From contig VHIT02000012.1 in the NCBI GenBank assembly GCA_009768925.2, positions 399,993 to 463,992 of the forward strand: a DNA stretch of 64,000 nt, in the 5' to 3' direction. How positions within the stretch are numbered: position 1 is the first letter of the stretch; every line of letters begins with the position of its first letter. Source of the stretch: Cryptosporidium bovis (Eukaryota; Apicomplexa; Conoidasida; Eucoccidiorida; Cryptosporidiidae). A program made the translations under genes and the position numbers. Below the pieces are notes generated by a model that worked only from the letters and a program-made list of their open reading frames with translations, did no database searches and had not been told where the DNA came from. Shown piece after piece: positions 9,501 to 19,428 of the stretch.

Positions 9501-12500
9501 ACACGTTATGATTCTATTTCTGCCGATTTTCGCTCCCACTTATACATTCCAAGGTACGATAATAAACTTGGGGTTGATCCAAAATGCCTACAAATACTTA
9601 TTAGGCGTGCATTGGGAACTGAGGATAGATGTTCGTCATTGGCTCGCTTGCTTCAAGATTCAGTTGTTATGGGGGAGTTACTTGTTGATGTTACAAAGTT
9701 GACAATTAATGAACCGCATAGTAGTAATGGCCTATATGCCGTTTTTAGGCCATCAGCTTCTTCTCTATATGGAAGCAAAGGCTTGGATTATGCACTGGAA
9801 ATTGCACAGCTAGGTCCTAAATCCGATGAGTTACAAGAAGCTAAACAACATATAATGACTGATGTACAAATTCGTATGATGATTACTCTAAGAAGGAAGA
9901 TTGACGTTACATTGAAAAAAGTGATTGATCAATCAGATGACTTCAAACTTATTGGTGATACAGCACTTCTAGTTGTAGAGGAAGAACTAAAGTACCCTGT
10001 CTCACAAAAGGAATTTCATATTAAGTGTTGTCCAGGTAATTTTGATACTTTAAAAGCTGGTACACTTGGATTACCTCTACGTTCAGTAGGTAACTATATT
10101 GAATTTGAAATTGGAGGATTCCAGGAGAATTCTGATAATCAGATAAATGATTTAAGCACGCTGAATAAATATGAAAGTGATAGTATTTTGAATGAAGAAT
10201 TAGAGGCTATTGATGCACAACCAGTTCCATTATATGCCTCTGATCCAGTTCCTGCGCAATTTTACTTACCAGAAGATCCACGCACATTCAGATCGAGAAA
10301 GCTACCCGGTATTTGGCATCGTATTCTTGCTGACGGGTTTAGACCTGGAGAGCGTGTAACACGTTTAACACACAGAGTAAGATATGTACCGGTTACAATT
10401 ATTGCAATATACAAAAATAGGACTGCCCTCTGTAAATGGGGTGAAAATGTTTCAATTGTCCCAACTGAATTCCCAGAGGGTTGTGTATTTATTCCAGAAC
10501 AACGTCTAGTAATGGGTGTTCCACTCTCATTTTTATCTACACCACATAAGGCTGGTATTCATGTTTATGATTCAACAATTACAAGATTACCAGATAATAG
10601 CATCTCTCTGTTAGCCGATATTGAAAATTATGGTGGTTACATGCCTTCAAGTGTCAATCCTATATTTTGCGAGTATGAATGGATTCTTTGGATAAAAGCA
10701 GAAACACAACAACAAATGACTTTATGGGCAACCATTATTCGTAATACAGTAAGAGAAAGAGCATTCCGCCGTGTAAGAGCATATGAAAGGACAAGAGATA
10801 TTATGAATGGTGAAGAAGTCCAAAGCAATGATTGTAAAGCATCTACTGCATTAATTTCTAGGAATTCCAACAGCAGGTCTAGTTTAGAAAAGAGATATGA
10901 CAGTGGTGAGTTAGAAATTGTTGTACATAGTTCAAGAATTTTGTGTAAAAACAAAGAAAAATTGAATTTTTATTCAGTTTTCCAATGGGCAAGAATTCCG
11001 GTTCAGTTATATGAAATGATTGAAAATGAAGGCAACTACGACGTAAAAAGTGGAATTCGTCACGCAATTAAAAGAATGATCGAAGAAAGTATTCTTGGGT
11101 TTAACATGAAAAATAGGGGGGTTGTTAATGATCAGCTAACCCCACAAGAACTAAGACCAAATCCAATAAGTATGGAAATTGCGAAGTTACATGCAAGTTA
11201 TATTCCATTTAGCCTTTCGACTCAATTAAAAAATGGTAATTCATATTCAGTTGATAGATTAAAAGATGAATTTATGTTTTTGGCAACAAAAATTACTTTC
11301 AGTTCTTATTACTTATCAAATTCGTGTAAAGGTGTATTACCCGACGAAATTTCTCCATTTGTGAAAAATTCGAAGGAAGAGAATTTGCTTGAACAAATTA
11401 GTGGTGAATTAGTTGGAATTATTCCAGATAAGCTGGATAGTAAAAAATTGACAGATGAGGTTTACAACACATATAGATGTCGCTTCTACAACACCAAAGA
11501 TGATTGTGAAAAAGGTGGGTGTAAATTCACGACGACTCATATTGAAACAAGTGATGAAGTTCCATTACTGGTAGTAAAATTGTTCCAGGAAAATAATGAC
11601 GAGGATATTTTTGTGGGTCATGTAATACTAAATACAGTTGATTATTTAACACCGGAAAATCCATTCCAAATTAAACATAAAAAAATAATACCGAGATATT
11701 CATATGTTGTATCTGCATCAGGTACAGGTGGAAAGATGTACACTTTCGATAAAATTCCTGAGGCACTGAAATTTGTATTATCGCAGAATAGTGAAATAAA
11801 GGCAGAAGATTTCTATAGAGCATTGTATGGTGAAACAAATCAAGCAAGGAGAATTCATGGTCCGTGGAGAGTAAGAGTGCAGGAAGAAATAGAATACCAC
11901 GGTGAAATATGCCTATTAATTAGATATGGTCCAACCGACATTAGATTATTGTCAGAATTTCAACCCACATCAAATGATTACAAAGAGCATATTTTAGACT
12001 ATCATAGAAAACAATTTGATGAAAGTGGAATACCGTATATTCAAACAGTATACGATCCTAATACTCCTTTTGCATTGAAAATGGCAAGGATATTTGCAAA
12101 CAATTACAAACAACTTAATGGGAATCTATTTGAACTATTAAGAAAATATGCAAATGATACTAAAATGTTGAAATTAATTCAAATTTATCTTTTGAGACCA
12201 GCAGAGCAGTGGGTATATGAAAGGTGTTTATATGAAGAAACACTATTTCTCGTACCTTTGACGGATTTATTGGAAAAGCAAAACATGACAAGATGGAAGT
12301 ATTTGTTAGCAGATTATAATGATACCGGGTTAAAACAGTGGGAACAATTATACAAACAGGGGCTACTTTTACATAAAGTAGATGAACTGTCATATGATAG
12401 TTGGTCAATTTTAGTTAATGCAAATGTACGTGATAGATTACCCTTGATATTACTGGAACTATGGAATGGTGAAGAATATCTCGGAGAATATTTACTCCCA

Positions 12501-15500
12501 TCATTGTCATCATTACTATTAAGTAACGTCAATACGACGGTTAGGTTACACACATCAGCACTTGCAAGAGAAAATGACAAGAAAACAAGATATGATATAA
12601 GGAAGGAAAATTTAACGAGTTCAAAGTTATCAACATTCATTAATATGGAACTTAGTTGGAGAATTAAAAGTACTACTGAAGGAATATTTGGTATAGTCGT
12701 TAAAGATGTTAGGAACGTAGTATCTGAGTTAACCGACGACTTGAATGAAATTAAGCCACAAGTTCATTTGTATCAATATTTCTCTGAAAATGATCAATGG
12801 AGATTATTGGAAATAACCAAGCCAAGTATTGCAACAAGAACGATATTAGGGATTGAAACCCCAGAAAAGTTAAAAAAGCAAAACATTAAATGGGATAACG
12901 TATTTGTCTATAGTCGAGATAGGGTTGTTGATTTACAATTTCCTATTTCAATACCTGCCATGGTTGAATCAGTTCCAATTGTATTTAACTTTAGCGAACT
13001 CTTATCCCCAGATAACAAAACTGGGTGTGATGAGGATGTGGAAATAACTGAGAGAATATGGTCCTTGTTGAAATCTGGAGTGCCAAACTATTATCGCCCA
13101 TATGTTTGGATGCAACTAAGTGGTGCAAATGATTTAAAGAACACTATAAATAGAAAGTGGCAATCATTAAACGATTCAAATAAATATGGTCATGAAAGTT
13201 TGTTCTCATACTTGATTGAATATGCTGATACATGTAATTCTTGTGTACTAAGACAGCTAGACGAAGATATTGAATCAGCAAAAATAAAGTACCATATGTG
13301 CGAGTCAATATTGGGAATAGACAATGTACAGACATTCTGGGAGAATGTTCGTTATATAATGAGAGCAATAATTGTATTTTCGTTAAGAAAAAAATATAAT
13401 GTGTACAATTGTGAAAAGTTCCATGTTGGTCTACCAATACAATATGCATATGGTCTTCTGGCACTAACTATTGAATTGTTGATGAATTTCGGTGGCGTAT
13501 GTTTGACAACTGAAGATGTATTTTACCTATTATTTTCAGTTTGCGGTTCTAAACACAATATTTACCTTTGTTCTGATAATAACTCTGAAAGTAGAAAAAA
13601 GGACGAGAAAGTGAGCACGAAAAATAAAAAACTTATAAAGGGTGCCTTGTTACAATACTTTACATCTGAGGAAAGGGAAGATGACTTCAATAATGACATG
13701 CCTGCACAGATAAATGATATAATATTCGTGAAAAGTGCACTTGAGTTATTACATCCATATGAATATGATAATATGCTAGCATCTGGATTCCAGCTTGAGG
13801 AGGTACTTTATGGTTGTTTGACATCTTTATTTGCAGGTTCACTTCCTTCATCAACAATAACTCAGTTATATGATTTACTTTTCAATGTGTATTTCCAACC
13901 AAAGGATATATTTATCAAAAAGAAATGTTCTAATTTTGTTAAAAATGACAAGGTAAATATCTCGATAAGTAGACGTATATTAATATGCCTTTCATACTAT
14001 ATAATCACTGAATCTTACCGTGAAATCAATATCAATCCATTAATTTCGTCCAGGTGTATTCGCGAAACAATTAAATCAACTATGGCAACTATGAGAGATC
14101 CACTAGAAATGATTCACGGAATTGAAAGGGCTGACTTTATTATTTTCGGAAATAAAAAAATTTATGAAAATATACTCAAACTATATGAAACATATATTAT
14201 CTCGTATCAAGAATCATTATGGTTTTCAAAAAAGCAAAATTCTGTGCTAGAAAAAATGATCAATATGACACCTTTACAGAGCCAACATGGAAGTGATGCA
14301 CCCTCTCACATTGGTATGAGATTTATCGGTGGGAGATATGTTCCAAAGACTGTTGTTTCACCAGGGTTGTCACTTAAGGATCTAACTGAATCACTATATC
14401 CATTAATAAAATTCCAGGCATTATACGCAGGTAGAAGTTTACATCAATTACCACCAGGTGTAGCTGGTTATGTGATAATTAAGATTGATGAAGTTAGAGA
14501 ATTTGCAAAGTATAGTGAACCTATCTCACCTGTAGTATGTGTAAAAATGGATCAATATAAAGTTGCAACTGATCCAGCAACTGAGAGATGTTCACGATCA
14601 TTCATATGGAAATCAAATAATGTATTTATGTTCCCAATTCCAATATGGAAGTCTCAAGTACAAAAGAAAAGTTCCTATAATAGAGGCAATAATTATCATC
14701 TTGAAAATCAAAGCGAGCCTGAAATGCCCTTAACTGTGGATGTGTTCATTGAAGTATTAGATTCAGAGGCAATTGATGAGGATAATAAATTACTTTGTTC
14801 TGCACAACTAAGTCTTGATAGATGGTCAACGAATGGTGGTAGTTTATGTTTAAATGGTGATGATGGGACACTTGCAATATTTAATGAGTGCAGTAAAATG
14901 AGTTTGTTATTCTCATGGTATACATACATACCAAATAATGAGCTTGATACAAGTGCATTGTTACCATTTTCATTTGGAAAACAACAATGGGGTGATTATT
15001 CTGGTTATCACTCAATATATGCACCAGTAAACGTTGAATCATATCGAAATGAATTGCATTCTGAATTAAAGGAAGAGAAATTAAAAGAATGGGAATCAGA
15101 ACCAAAACAAAGTGTACTAAGCATTATTAGAAATCTCAGAAAAATGGATGAAGCAGGTGGTAATTTAGAAACGTTACCAACACTAAAGTCAATGTACCCA
15201 GGAAAATTAGAAATTAGCACGGGGAAATATGGTCCCACAAGATCTCAATTGCAACAACTATTCTTTTTCTCTGCACCTTCGTTGTTACCTTACGTAGATG
15301 AAATTGTTGAAAGTTTTGCAAAGATATCAAGCAACCTATCAGAAGAAAAAATATCCCTAACTCCTGTTCCATTAAGAGAATTAATAGCATCAATAATACT
15401 ATCTTCACGTGGTACATTAAGTGAGAAGGCTAATTTGTTATTTGATTTATTTGGTTATGATGATCCAAATAGATCATCAGTTGCATTTCATTCAATGTAT

Positions 15501-18500
15501 TATTCTCACACCCCACAGTGTCCTGCAGCAATTCAAGTTGGTTCTCAATTAAATACACATTTACCACTGGAGGTATCCGATAAGTTGGGTGTTGCACCTT
15601 CGAATGTCATATCACTAGCAGGCGTTGCAGCTATTGTTCAAACTGCCTGTATTCGTTCAAATATTCCATTAGATAATGTCGGAATATATCAAATTACTGC
15701 ATCTGTATTTGATCATTACTTCGATGTTCCTAGTGTTTTAAAGGCACTTATCATTCCACCAAAAGATTATGATGGTCGTGTTTCAAAAGAGTATATCACA
15801 CATAATTACCGTAATTTAAAATATGATACGAGTTCAATATCAAATACAGAAGACGTTATCATGAATAATATGAATCTGTTCAATGAATGTAAAGGTAAAA
15901 ATGGAATATATAACACAATTAATTGCATGGGTCCTCAAAATTCGAAAGAGAATGCTTATTGGTACAATATCGACCATATGATTGATAGTAAATATGTTTT
16001 AGATGTATCAAGATCAATCACACATCACATTAGAAAAAACGCCTCACTAGAGGGGTTATTTGGTATAGATTTTTCAGTACACACCTGTTTGAGACATTTT
16101 GATATAAATGACCCATTCCCGGGTTTAATGAAAACATTAAGAATAATTATTTCGGGTAAAAGAAGCAAACATGAAATAAGAATAATTGATTTAACTGTTG
16201 ATGAAAAAGGTCACTTTATTGATGCTAGAGTTCAGTATGGGACTGAGACAAGTGCAGATCTTCACACTACAGATGTCAGAGGTGCAAATCAATTCAGACA
16301 GGCATTTGAATCTGGTCTGGCAACAGTGGACTTCCCAAGACTTTTGTACAGTGATGGCGCAGCGAATGGCAAGGAAAGAGTTCCAACGGCAAGTTTTGTA
16401 TTTAATTTACACAATATTCTTATTGACAAATACAGTTTTGTAACTAGATTCTGTGATTTTACACTAATTACAGAGGGAATTAGAAGAATAACAGCGAATG
16501 ACAGGACTTGCGAGCCTAATCAATATTTAAAGTTAAATGTTGAAGTTAACGTCACACTTGAGGAAAGCAAGTCTTATCCACACTATAGTGTTGATGAAAT
16601 ATTGGGAGTGCCACTAAAAATAATAAATAATGATGATTTGGTTAATCAATTTAGCCAATCGTTAGTAATTTCTGGTACAAATATTGGAAATCAGAGTCAT
16701 AGAAGTGTAACGTCAGTTAATGGTTCGAATGTTTTGTTAAACGAGGATGGTTACTTGACTCAAAGATCAATTGTTTCAACAACATCTAAACAAATCTTTG
16801 AGCCATCTATTTCTGTTCATTCGTCATTACCATTTGTAGAGGATTCAAATGTTTCAAATCAGGATAATGAAATTGAGACTAAAAAGTCAGAAATGAAGAA
16901 GCTAGATTCAAACAAATTTGAGGACATTAACGATGTTTCAGAAAAAATTTCTGTTAGAACAGAAAGTAATGGTGGGGCAGTATTAAAACAGTCTTCGACA
17001 GCAACTTCAAAAATTGCAGCATTATTTATGACCAGACAGTCTTCACTGTTCAAAACAATATCATCAACATTTAACAATGAAGATGAGAGAGAATCCGATA
17101 AAAATGAAGATAATGGCAAATACTTCTCTAATGTAACAAAGAAAATAGATGATGAGTTAGAAAAAAAATCTGTTTCAAAGTCACAATCAACAATAAAGGA
17201 TATTGATAATGACACTAACGAAGAGGATGAGACAATGAAAGTTGATGAAGAGGAAGAGGTATTGTTACAACAACAATTATCACCTGCCATACTGTCTCTT
17301 AATTCAAGAAGAATCAATTCTCAAACAAGTTTATTAAGTGCTGTGAGTCGTGGGGCCTCTACTGTCAACTTATGTCGTTCTTTCACCAGAGGAAACTTTG
17401 GATGCTACTATGAAGCGGAAGGTAAAACTGAATATCAGGTTGATATTCCATTTAGACCACCTGGGCAAGTTGAAGAAAGGCATAATATTAGAGTTTATAT
17501 GGCTGATAGCATTCGAGTGTTAAAGAATAAGATAGTGGAAGCAAGTAAGTGTATTGCACAGAAGCTTCAAGAAAGTAGCATTGATAACGGATTATATAAA
17601 GAAATAGTGCTCGGCCCACATCATGTTGTTGAGTTGGTCGTTACCGATTTTGATGGTCATGTTCGTTATATTCCATTATTAAATGAAACAAGTTCAATTG
17701 AAGACTATATTTTATCAAATGAGGACTTATTACAAGAATTTATCACTTCAAATATGAATAGCATTCTAAATATCAGAGTTACTGCTAAAGGAGTTCAAAC
17801 AGGAAAATCCATGAAGATTGTAAATGAAATGCAACACGAAAGTGCAGGAGCCTGTGTAACTAGTATGTATTTGGCGAATGAATTAGCAAACCATGAAATA
17901 TTGGAAGATGGATTGTTAATTAGAAATCCATTAGGATTCAGAACATATTTCCATCGCACACATTATGAAGTAAGAAATAAAATGATAGAAATCGAACCAG
18001 GGAAGGTTGTTTCACTGGATAACTTGTGTTATGTTCGCAGGAACAATACAGTATTAAATAATCTTGCAGCATGTATTAAATTGGATTGGAATGTTGACGA
18101 ATGGGTGCCTGCGGTAGCAATAAGAGGAATAAATACATTTTTGGATGAACTTGAGGGAATTCATTCTGAAACTAACCGTGTCCGTGGATCAAGAATACCA
18201 CAGGCCGTCTTGAATGCATCAACGACAATTGGTGGATTTATGCCAGTAACACTAGGAGCTTATAATCCAATATCTGCTGCATTCGATTACGGTTTTGGTG
18301 GAAGAAACTCTGGCATTTCTATTTCTTCTAACCACAGAAATACCTCAAACAACACGAATCAATCAACAAAAAGATACAAAACAGGAGCGAACACAACAAG
18401 TGCTGGAACAAGAAAGCTTGGAACCAATGCAAGTAATGTTAACAATTCATCTTTGCAAAATTCAAGCTCTGTTTCATCTAAAATTAAGCCTGAAGACATG

Positions 18501-18899
18501 ATAACATCTGTCTATGGTTGGGACCTTTGCTATGAAGTTATTCTATTGGATTTTCATGACTTGATGATTGAAGGTGGTTCAAATACAAGGGATTCTATTT
18601 GTGTTAGCGAAAACGATGTTGTGTTTTGCTTTAGAGATCCAAGTGTTAGGCAGCAATTCGAAATAACACAGCTAACAACGGATGAGAAAATTAGAATAAT
18701 GTCACTATCTGAGGCAGGAATGTGTCCACAAAGAATTGCACTTGAATTATCAGAAGACAGAGTTGCAGCACTTAAGAGTGGCTCATATTCGATGTTATAT
18801 GATAATCAACCTAAAGCTGTTGTAGTACCGTATCAACTAGTTTCAGAATTTCTAAGAAGGTTCAGGGCTGCAATTGAAGAGGACAAACATATTTTCTAG
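6501..18899 (+). CDS. Giant 4132-aa protein with PH, C2-like and TBC-like regions
   Basis: One uninterrupted exon. The N-terminus carries a PH domain (about residues 117-236: RKFCMKK..., RWFVFKGTNLVVFHNP, ending FCLYSNKKEEIADWVKIF). A second PH-like region ends near 1416 (WILWIKAETQQQMTLWATII). Beta-rich C2-like stretches occur near 766 and 960-1010 and again further on. From about 2184 to 2450 the order of motifs follows a RabGAP TBC domain: LLKSGVPNYYRPYVWMQL, QLDEDIE, PIQYAYGLLAL, TTEDVFYLLFSVC, LEEVLYGCLTSLFAGSLP and TQLYDLLF. The arginine finger is missing from the second motif, and the glutamine finger is replaced (YAYG for YxQG). A Ser/Glu-rich segment (about 3380-3600) looks disordered. 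The likely role is a membrane-associated scaffold in vesicle traffic, which is inference. PH is fairly sure; C2 and TBC are from pattern only. No signal peptide or membrane span is evident. Confidence 0.85.
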   Translation: MSNNIQLNDLNKEPNTNEMNFNEIRINPNEEPIQIKKDWLLNYRNGINSEEMQQRQIEGKYYTLPLVKAILLSHYNRTAWNDPESQVKYTNIKNGQMTDELRDISQKLMVDEENSGRIITERKFCMKKVGLLGKISPRWFVFKGTNLVVFHNPFEDNQPKFYSLIGAAYEVEDRDSPPHKVQWTSPIELISEDRTIVHTDAKYRLSVVTKEPKARHFCLYSNKKEEIADWVKIFHVANLNLDPNQAALISNVITRIAQRDIPTAWDALVYEAENRAHRETMLRCFVNRLRYLKATRVLNKWKTIHKVQNKDYNEGLKLLGREVMLGRLYRRDKLLVRTSQQREAIIELIQEGYRNEKSKSQAQMKISTESLGTTYSDAAVAATSEGAQIKQGQQGRDFATVFYVNPSIENYYSKILNAKEQTKKSSYCKHTVIPTYQEDANVRISNDLSRVIWTPKKWESIGKKSMFVDVDSISSLIVNASKPTYLSKGLYSIPNIVSEYDIAECVDEYVYDLGDSCFSGINENEKLQRDSQNRISTGNWLAICGPRLGFKPAHSPDFLIRDTPVVTMKVNINVKSISLNDRFSRLYTEYYQYYADELQEMTPYEKTTTMAALTYGDNSQTTKLNTIKSLVSNIQSNEEITREYGTMSSNISSVRRLFSAVTNIENDCETNSHELSARESIKPSNSTIASIRNLFTRNLSSTREFGSPKSASPMRSQSKIPTTVSGSKPTQKVEGLVLPPELSVVNPFETVQVDRNIEIRDSTVQTYLRITAFHQTYTSAHAVGVNPTYDLNFSVEVPLKTDNASKELIDEARKKAFEEAICTVDLWVKSPIENIPDELIASIDITLAELCKSDRITRKRSQFIAADSFILKQPIPDLKISTSGNSRAIQILKYLGLLDPNSDDLKELPVGQLEFSADSIIETNIMGEGPISPETICLGGLQGLSSFSLEQAPNQTVHQKNGDCVELYIGQVKLDVNWTPGLYFVEVIMGDVSCMTHLVQTRYDSISADFRSHLYIPRYDNKLGVDPKCLQILIRRALGTEDRCSSLARLLQDSVVMGELLVDVTKLTINEPHSSNGLYAVFRPSASSLYGSKGLDYALEIAQLGPKSDELQEAKQHIMTDVQIRMMITLRRKIDVTLKKVIDQSDDFKLIGDTALLVVEEELKYPVSQKEFHIKCCPGNFDTLKAGTLGLPLRSVGNYIEFEIGGFQENSDNQINDLSTLNKYESDSILNEELEAIDAQPVPLYASDPVPAQFYLPEDPRTFRSRKLPGIWHRILADGFRPGERVTRLTHRVRYVPVTIIAIYKNRTALCKWGENVSIVPTEFPEGCVFIPEQRLVMGVPLSFLSTPHKAGIHVYDSTITRLPDNSISLLADIENYGGYMPSSVNPIFCEYEWILWIKAETQQQMTLWATIIRNTVRERAFRRVRAYERTRDIMNGEEVQSNDCKASTALISRNSNSRSSLEKRYDSGELEIVVHSSRILCKNKEKLNFYSVFQWARIPVQLYEMIENEGNYDVKSGIRHAIKRMIEESILGFNMKNRGVVNDQLTPQELRPNPISMEIAKLHASYIPFSLSTQLKNGNSYSVDRLKDEFMFLATKITFSSYYLSNSCKGVLPDEISPFVKNSKEENLLEQISGELVGIIPDKLDSKKLTDEVYNTYRCRFYNTKDDCEKGGCKFTTTHIETSDEVPLLVVKLFQENNDEDIFVGHVILNTVDYLTPENPFQIKHKKIIPRYSYVVSASGTGGKMYTFDKIPEALKFVLSQNSEIKAEDFYRALYGETNQARRIHGPWRVRVQEEIEYHGEICLLIRYGPTDIRLLSEFQPTSNDYKEHILDYHRKQFDESGIPYIQTVYDPNTPFALKMARIFANNYKQLNGNLFELLRKYANDTKMLKLIQIYLLRPAEQWVYERCLYEETLFLVPLTDLLEKQNMTRWKYLLADYNDTGLKQWEQLYKQGLLLHKVDELSYDSWSILVNANVRDRLPLILLELWNGEEYLGEYLLPSLSSLLLSNVNTTVRLHTSALARENDKKTRYDIRKENLTSSKLSTFINMELSWRIKSTTEGIFGIVVKDVRNVVSELTDDLNEIKPQVHLYQYFSENDQWRLLEITKPSIATRTILGIETPEKLKKQNIKWDNVFVYSRDRVVDLQFPISIPAMVESVPIVFNFSELLSPDNKTGCDEDVEITERIWSLLKSGVPNYYRPYVWMQLSGANDLKNTINRKWQSLNDSNKYGHESLFSYLIEYADTCNSCVLRQLDEDIESAKIKYHMCESILGIDNVQTFWENVRYIMRAIIVFSLRKKYNVYNCEKFHVGLPIQYAYGLLALTIELLMNFGGVCLTTEDVFYLLFSVCGSKHNIYLCSDNNSESRKKDEKVSTKNKKLIKGALLQYFTSEEREDDFNNDMPAQINDIIFVKSALELLHPYEYDNMLASGFQLEEVLYGCLTSLFAGSLPSSTITQLYDLLFNVYFQPKDIFIKKKCSNFVKNDKVNISISRRILICLSYYIITESYREININPLISSRCIRETIKSTMATMRDPLEMIHGIERADFIIFGNKKIYENILKLYETYIISYQESLWFSKKQNSVLEKMINMTPLQSQHGSDAPSHIGMRFIGGRYVPKTVVSPGLSLKDLTESLYPLIKFQALYAGRSLHQLPPGVAGYVIIKIDEVREFAKYSEPISPVVCVKMDQYKVATDPATERCSRSFIWKSNNVFMFPIPIWKSQVQKKSSYNRGNNYHLENQSEPEMPLTVDVFIEVLDSEAIDEDNKLLCSAQLSLDRWSTNGGSLCLNGDDGTLAIFNECSKMSLLFSWYTYIPNNELDTSALLPFSFGKQQWGDYSGYHSIYAPVNVESYRNELHSELKEEKLKEWESEPKQSVLSIIRNLRKMDEAGGNLETLPTLKSMYPGKLEISTGKYGPTRSQLQQLFFFSAPSLLPYVDEIVESFAKISSNLSEEKISLTPVPLRELIASIILSSRGTLSEKANLLFDLFGYDDPNRSSVAFHSMYYSHTPQCPAAIQVGSQLNTHLPLEVSDKLGVAPSNVISLAGVAAIVQTACIRSNIPLDNVGIYQITASVFDHYFDVPSVLKALIIPPKDYDGRVSKEYITHNYRNLKYDTSSISNTEDVIMNNMNLFNECKGKNGIYNTINCMGPQNSKENAYWYNIDHMIDSKYVLDVSRSITHHIRKNASLEGLFGIDFSVHTCLRHFDINDPFPGLMKTLRIIISGKRSKHEIRIIDLTVDEKGHFIDARVQYGTETSADLHTTDVRGANQFRQAFESGLATVDFPRLLYSDGAANGKERVPTASFVFNLHNILIDKYSFVTRFCDFTLITEGIRRITANDRTCEPNQYLKLNVEVNVTLEESKSYPHYSVDEILGVPLKIINNDDLVNQFSQSLVISGTNIGNQSHRSVTSVNGSNVLLNEDGYLTQRSIVSTTSKQIFEPSISVHSSLPFVEDSNVSNQDNEIETKKSEMKKLDSNKFEDINDVSEKISVRTESNGGAVLKQSSTATSKIAALFMTRQSSLFKTISSTFNNEDERESDKNEDNGKYFSNVTKKIDDELEKKSVSKSQSTIKDIDNDTNEEDETMKVDEEEEVLLQQQLSPAILSLNSRRINSQTSLLSAVSRGASTVNLCRSFTRGNFGCYYEAEGKTEYQVDIPFRPPGQVEERHNIRVYMADSIRVLKNKIVEASKCIAQKLQESSIDNGLYKEIVLGPHHVVELVVTDFDGHVRYIPLLNETSSIEDYILSNEDLLQEFITSNMNSILNIRVTAKGVQTGKSMKIVNEMQHESAGACVTSMYLANELANHEILEDGLLIRNPLGFRTYFHRTHYEVRNKMIEIEPGKVVSLDNLCYVRRNNTVLNNLAACIKLDWNVDEWVPAVAIRGINTFLDELEGIHSETNRVRGSRIPQAVLNASTTIGGFMPVTLGAYNPISAAFDYGFGGRNSGISISSNHRNTSNNTNQSTKRYKTGANTTSAGTRKLGTNASNVNNSSLQNSSSVSSKIKPEDMITSVYGWDLCYEVILLDFHDLMIEGGSNTRDSICVSENDVVFCFRDPSVRQQFEITQLTTDEKIRIMSLSEAGMCPQRIALELSEDRVAALKSGSYSMLYDNQPKAVVVPYQLVSEFLRRFRAAIEEDKHIF

Positions 18900-19428
18900 A
18901 TTGACTGAAAAAAAAGAAGACAAAAATATTGAATAACATATTTTTTTTATCATTGTAATAGTAATGAACGTTATTATATTGCAATATTAGAAAATATCTA
19001 GTAAATAAATTTCTACTTATTTCTGTTTATGTATCTAGATACATTTATTGAATATTTATTTGGTGTGTTATTATTTATAGTTTCTTTGTAACTGTAGTTT
19101 GAATGATTGTTTTCACTTGAGCCAGTATTTTTTTTTGAAAATGTTATTACTTATTCCCATATGAATTAAATTATTATTTGAATTTGTGACATTGTATTTG
19201 TTATTGTCAGGCTTTCTCTGTTAATCTGTTATAATTCATGTTGAATGTCCCAATAATATATTATATTTACTATTTAAGCCCGTTTCTCTCGAGTAATTGG
19301 TCTTATGAATTAAAAAATCACTCTCATTTTGTATATTTGAAGAATATATTATATTATTGTTATGAATACCACTAGATTTACTGTTTAGCGAATAGTCGAT
19401 ATTTTTAGTTGAATTGAATAATTGGTCC
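18900..19428. other. Tail-to-tail spacer with an extra open frame
   Basis: This separates the giant gene from the LNR gene, which converge here. Most of it is AT-rich and without signal. On the minus strand, a frame different from the LNR frame is open from inside the LNR gene to the TGA at 19236 (about 64 codons beyond the LNR stop), with an Asn/Ser/Lys composition typical of this genome. Whether it is coding is unclear; see the findings. Confidence 0.5.

Noticed and set aside
16859-17317. Minus-strand open frame of 152 codons inside the giant gene
   Set aside because: Shadow of the Ser/Glu-rich disordered segment on the plus strand; the product is simple Ser/Phe/Leu sequence.
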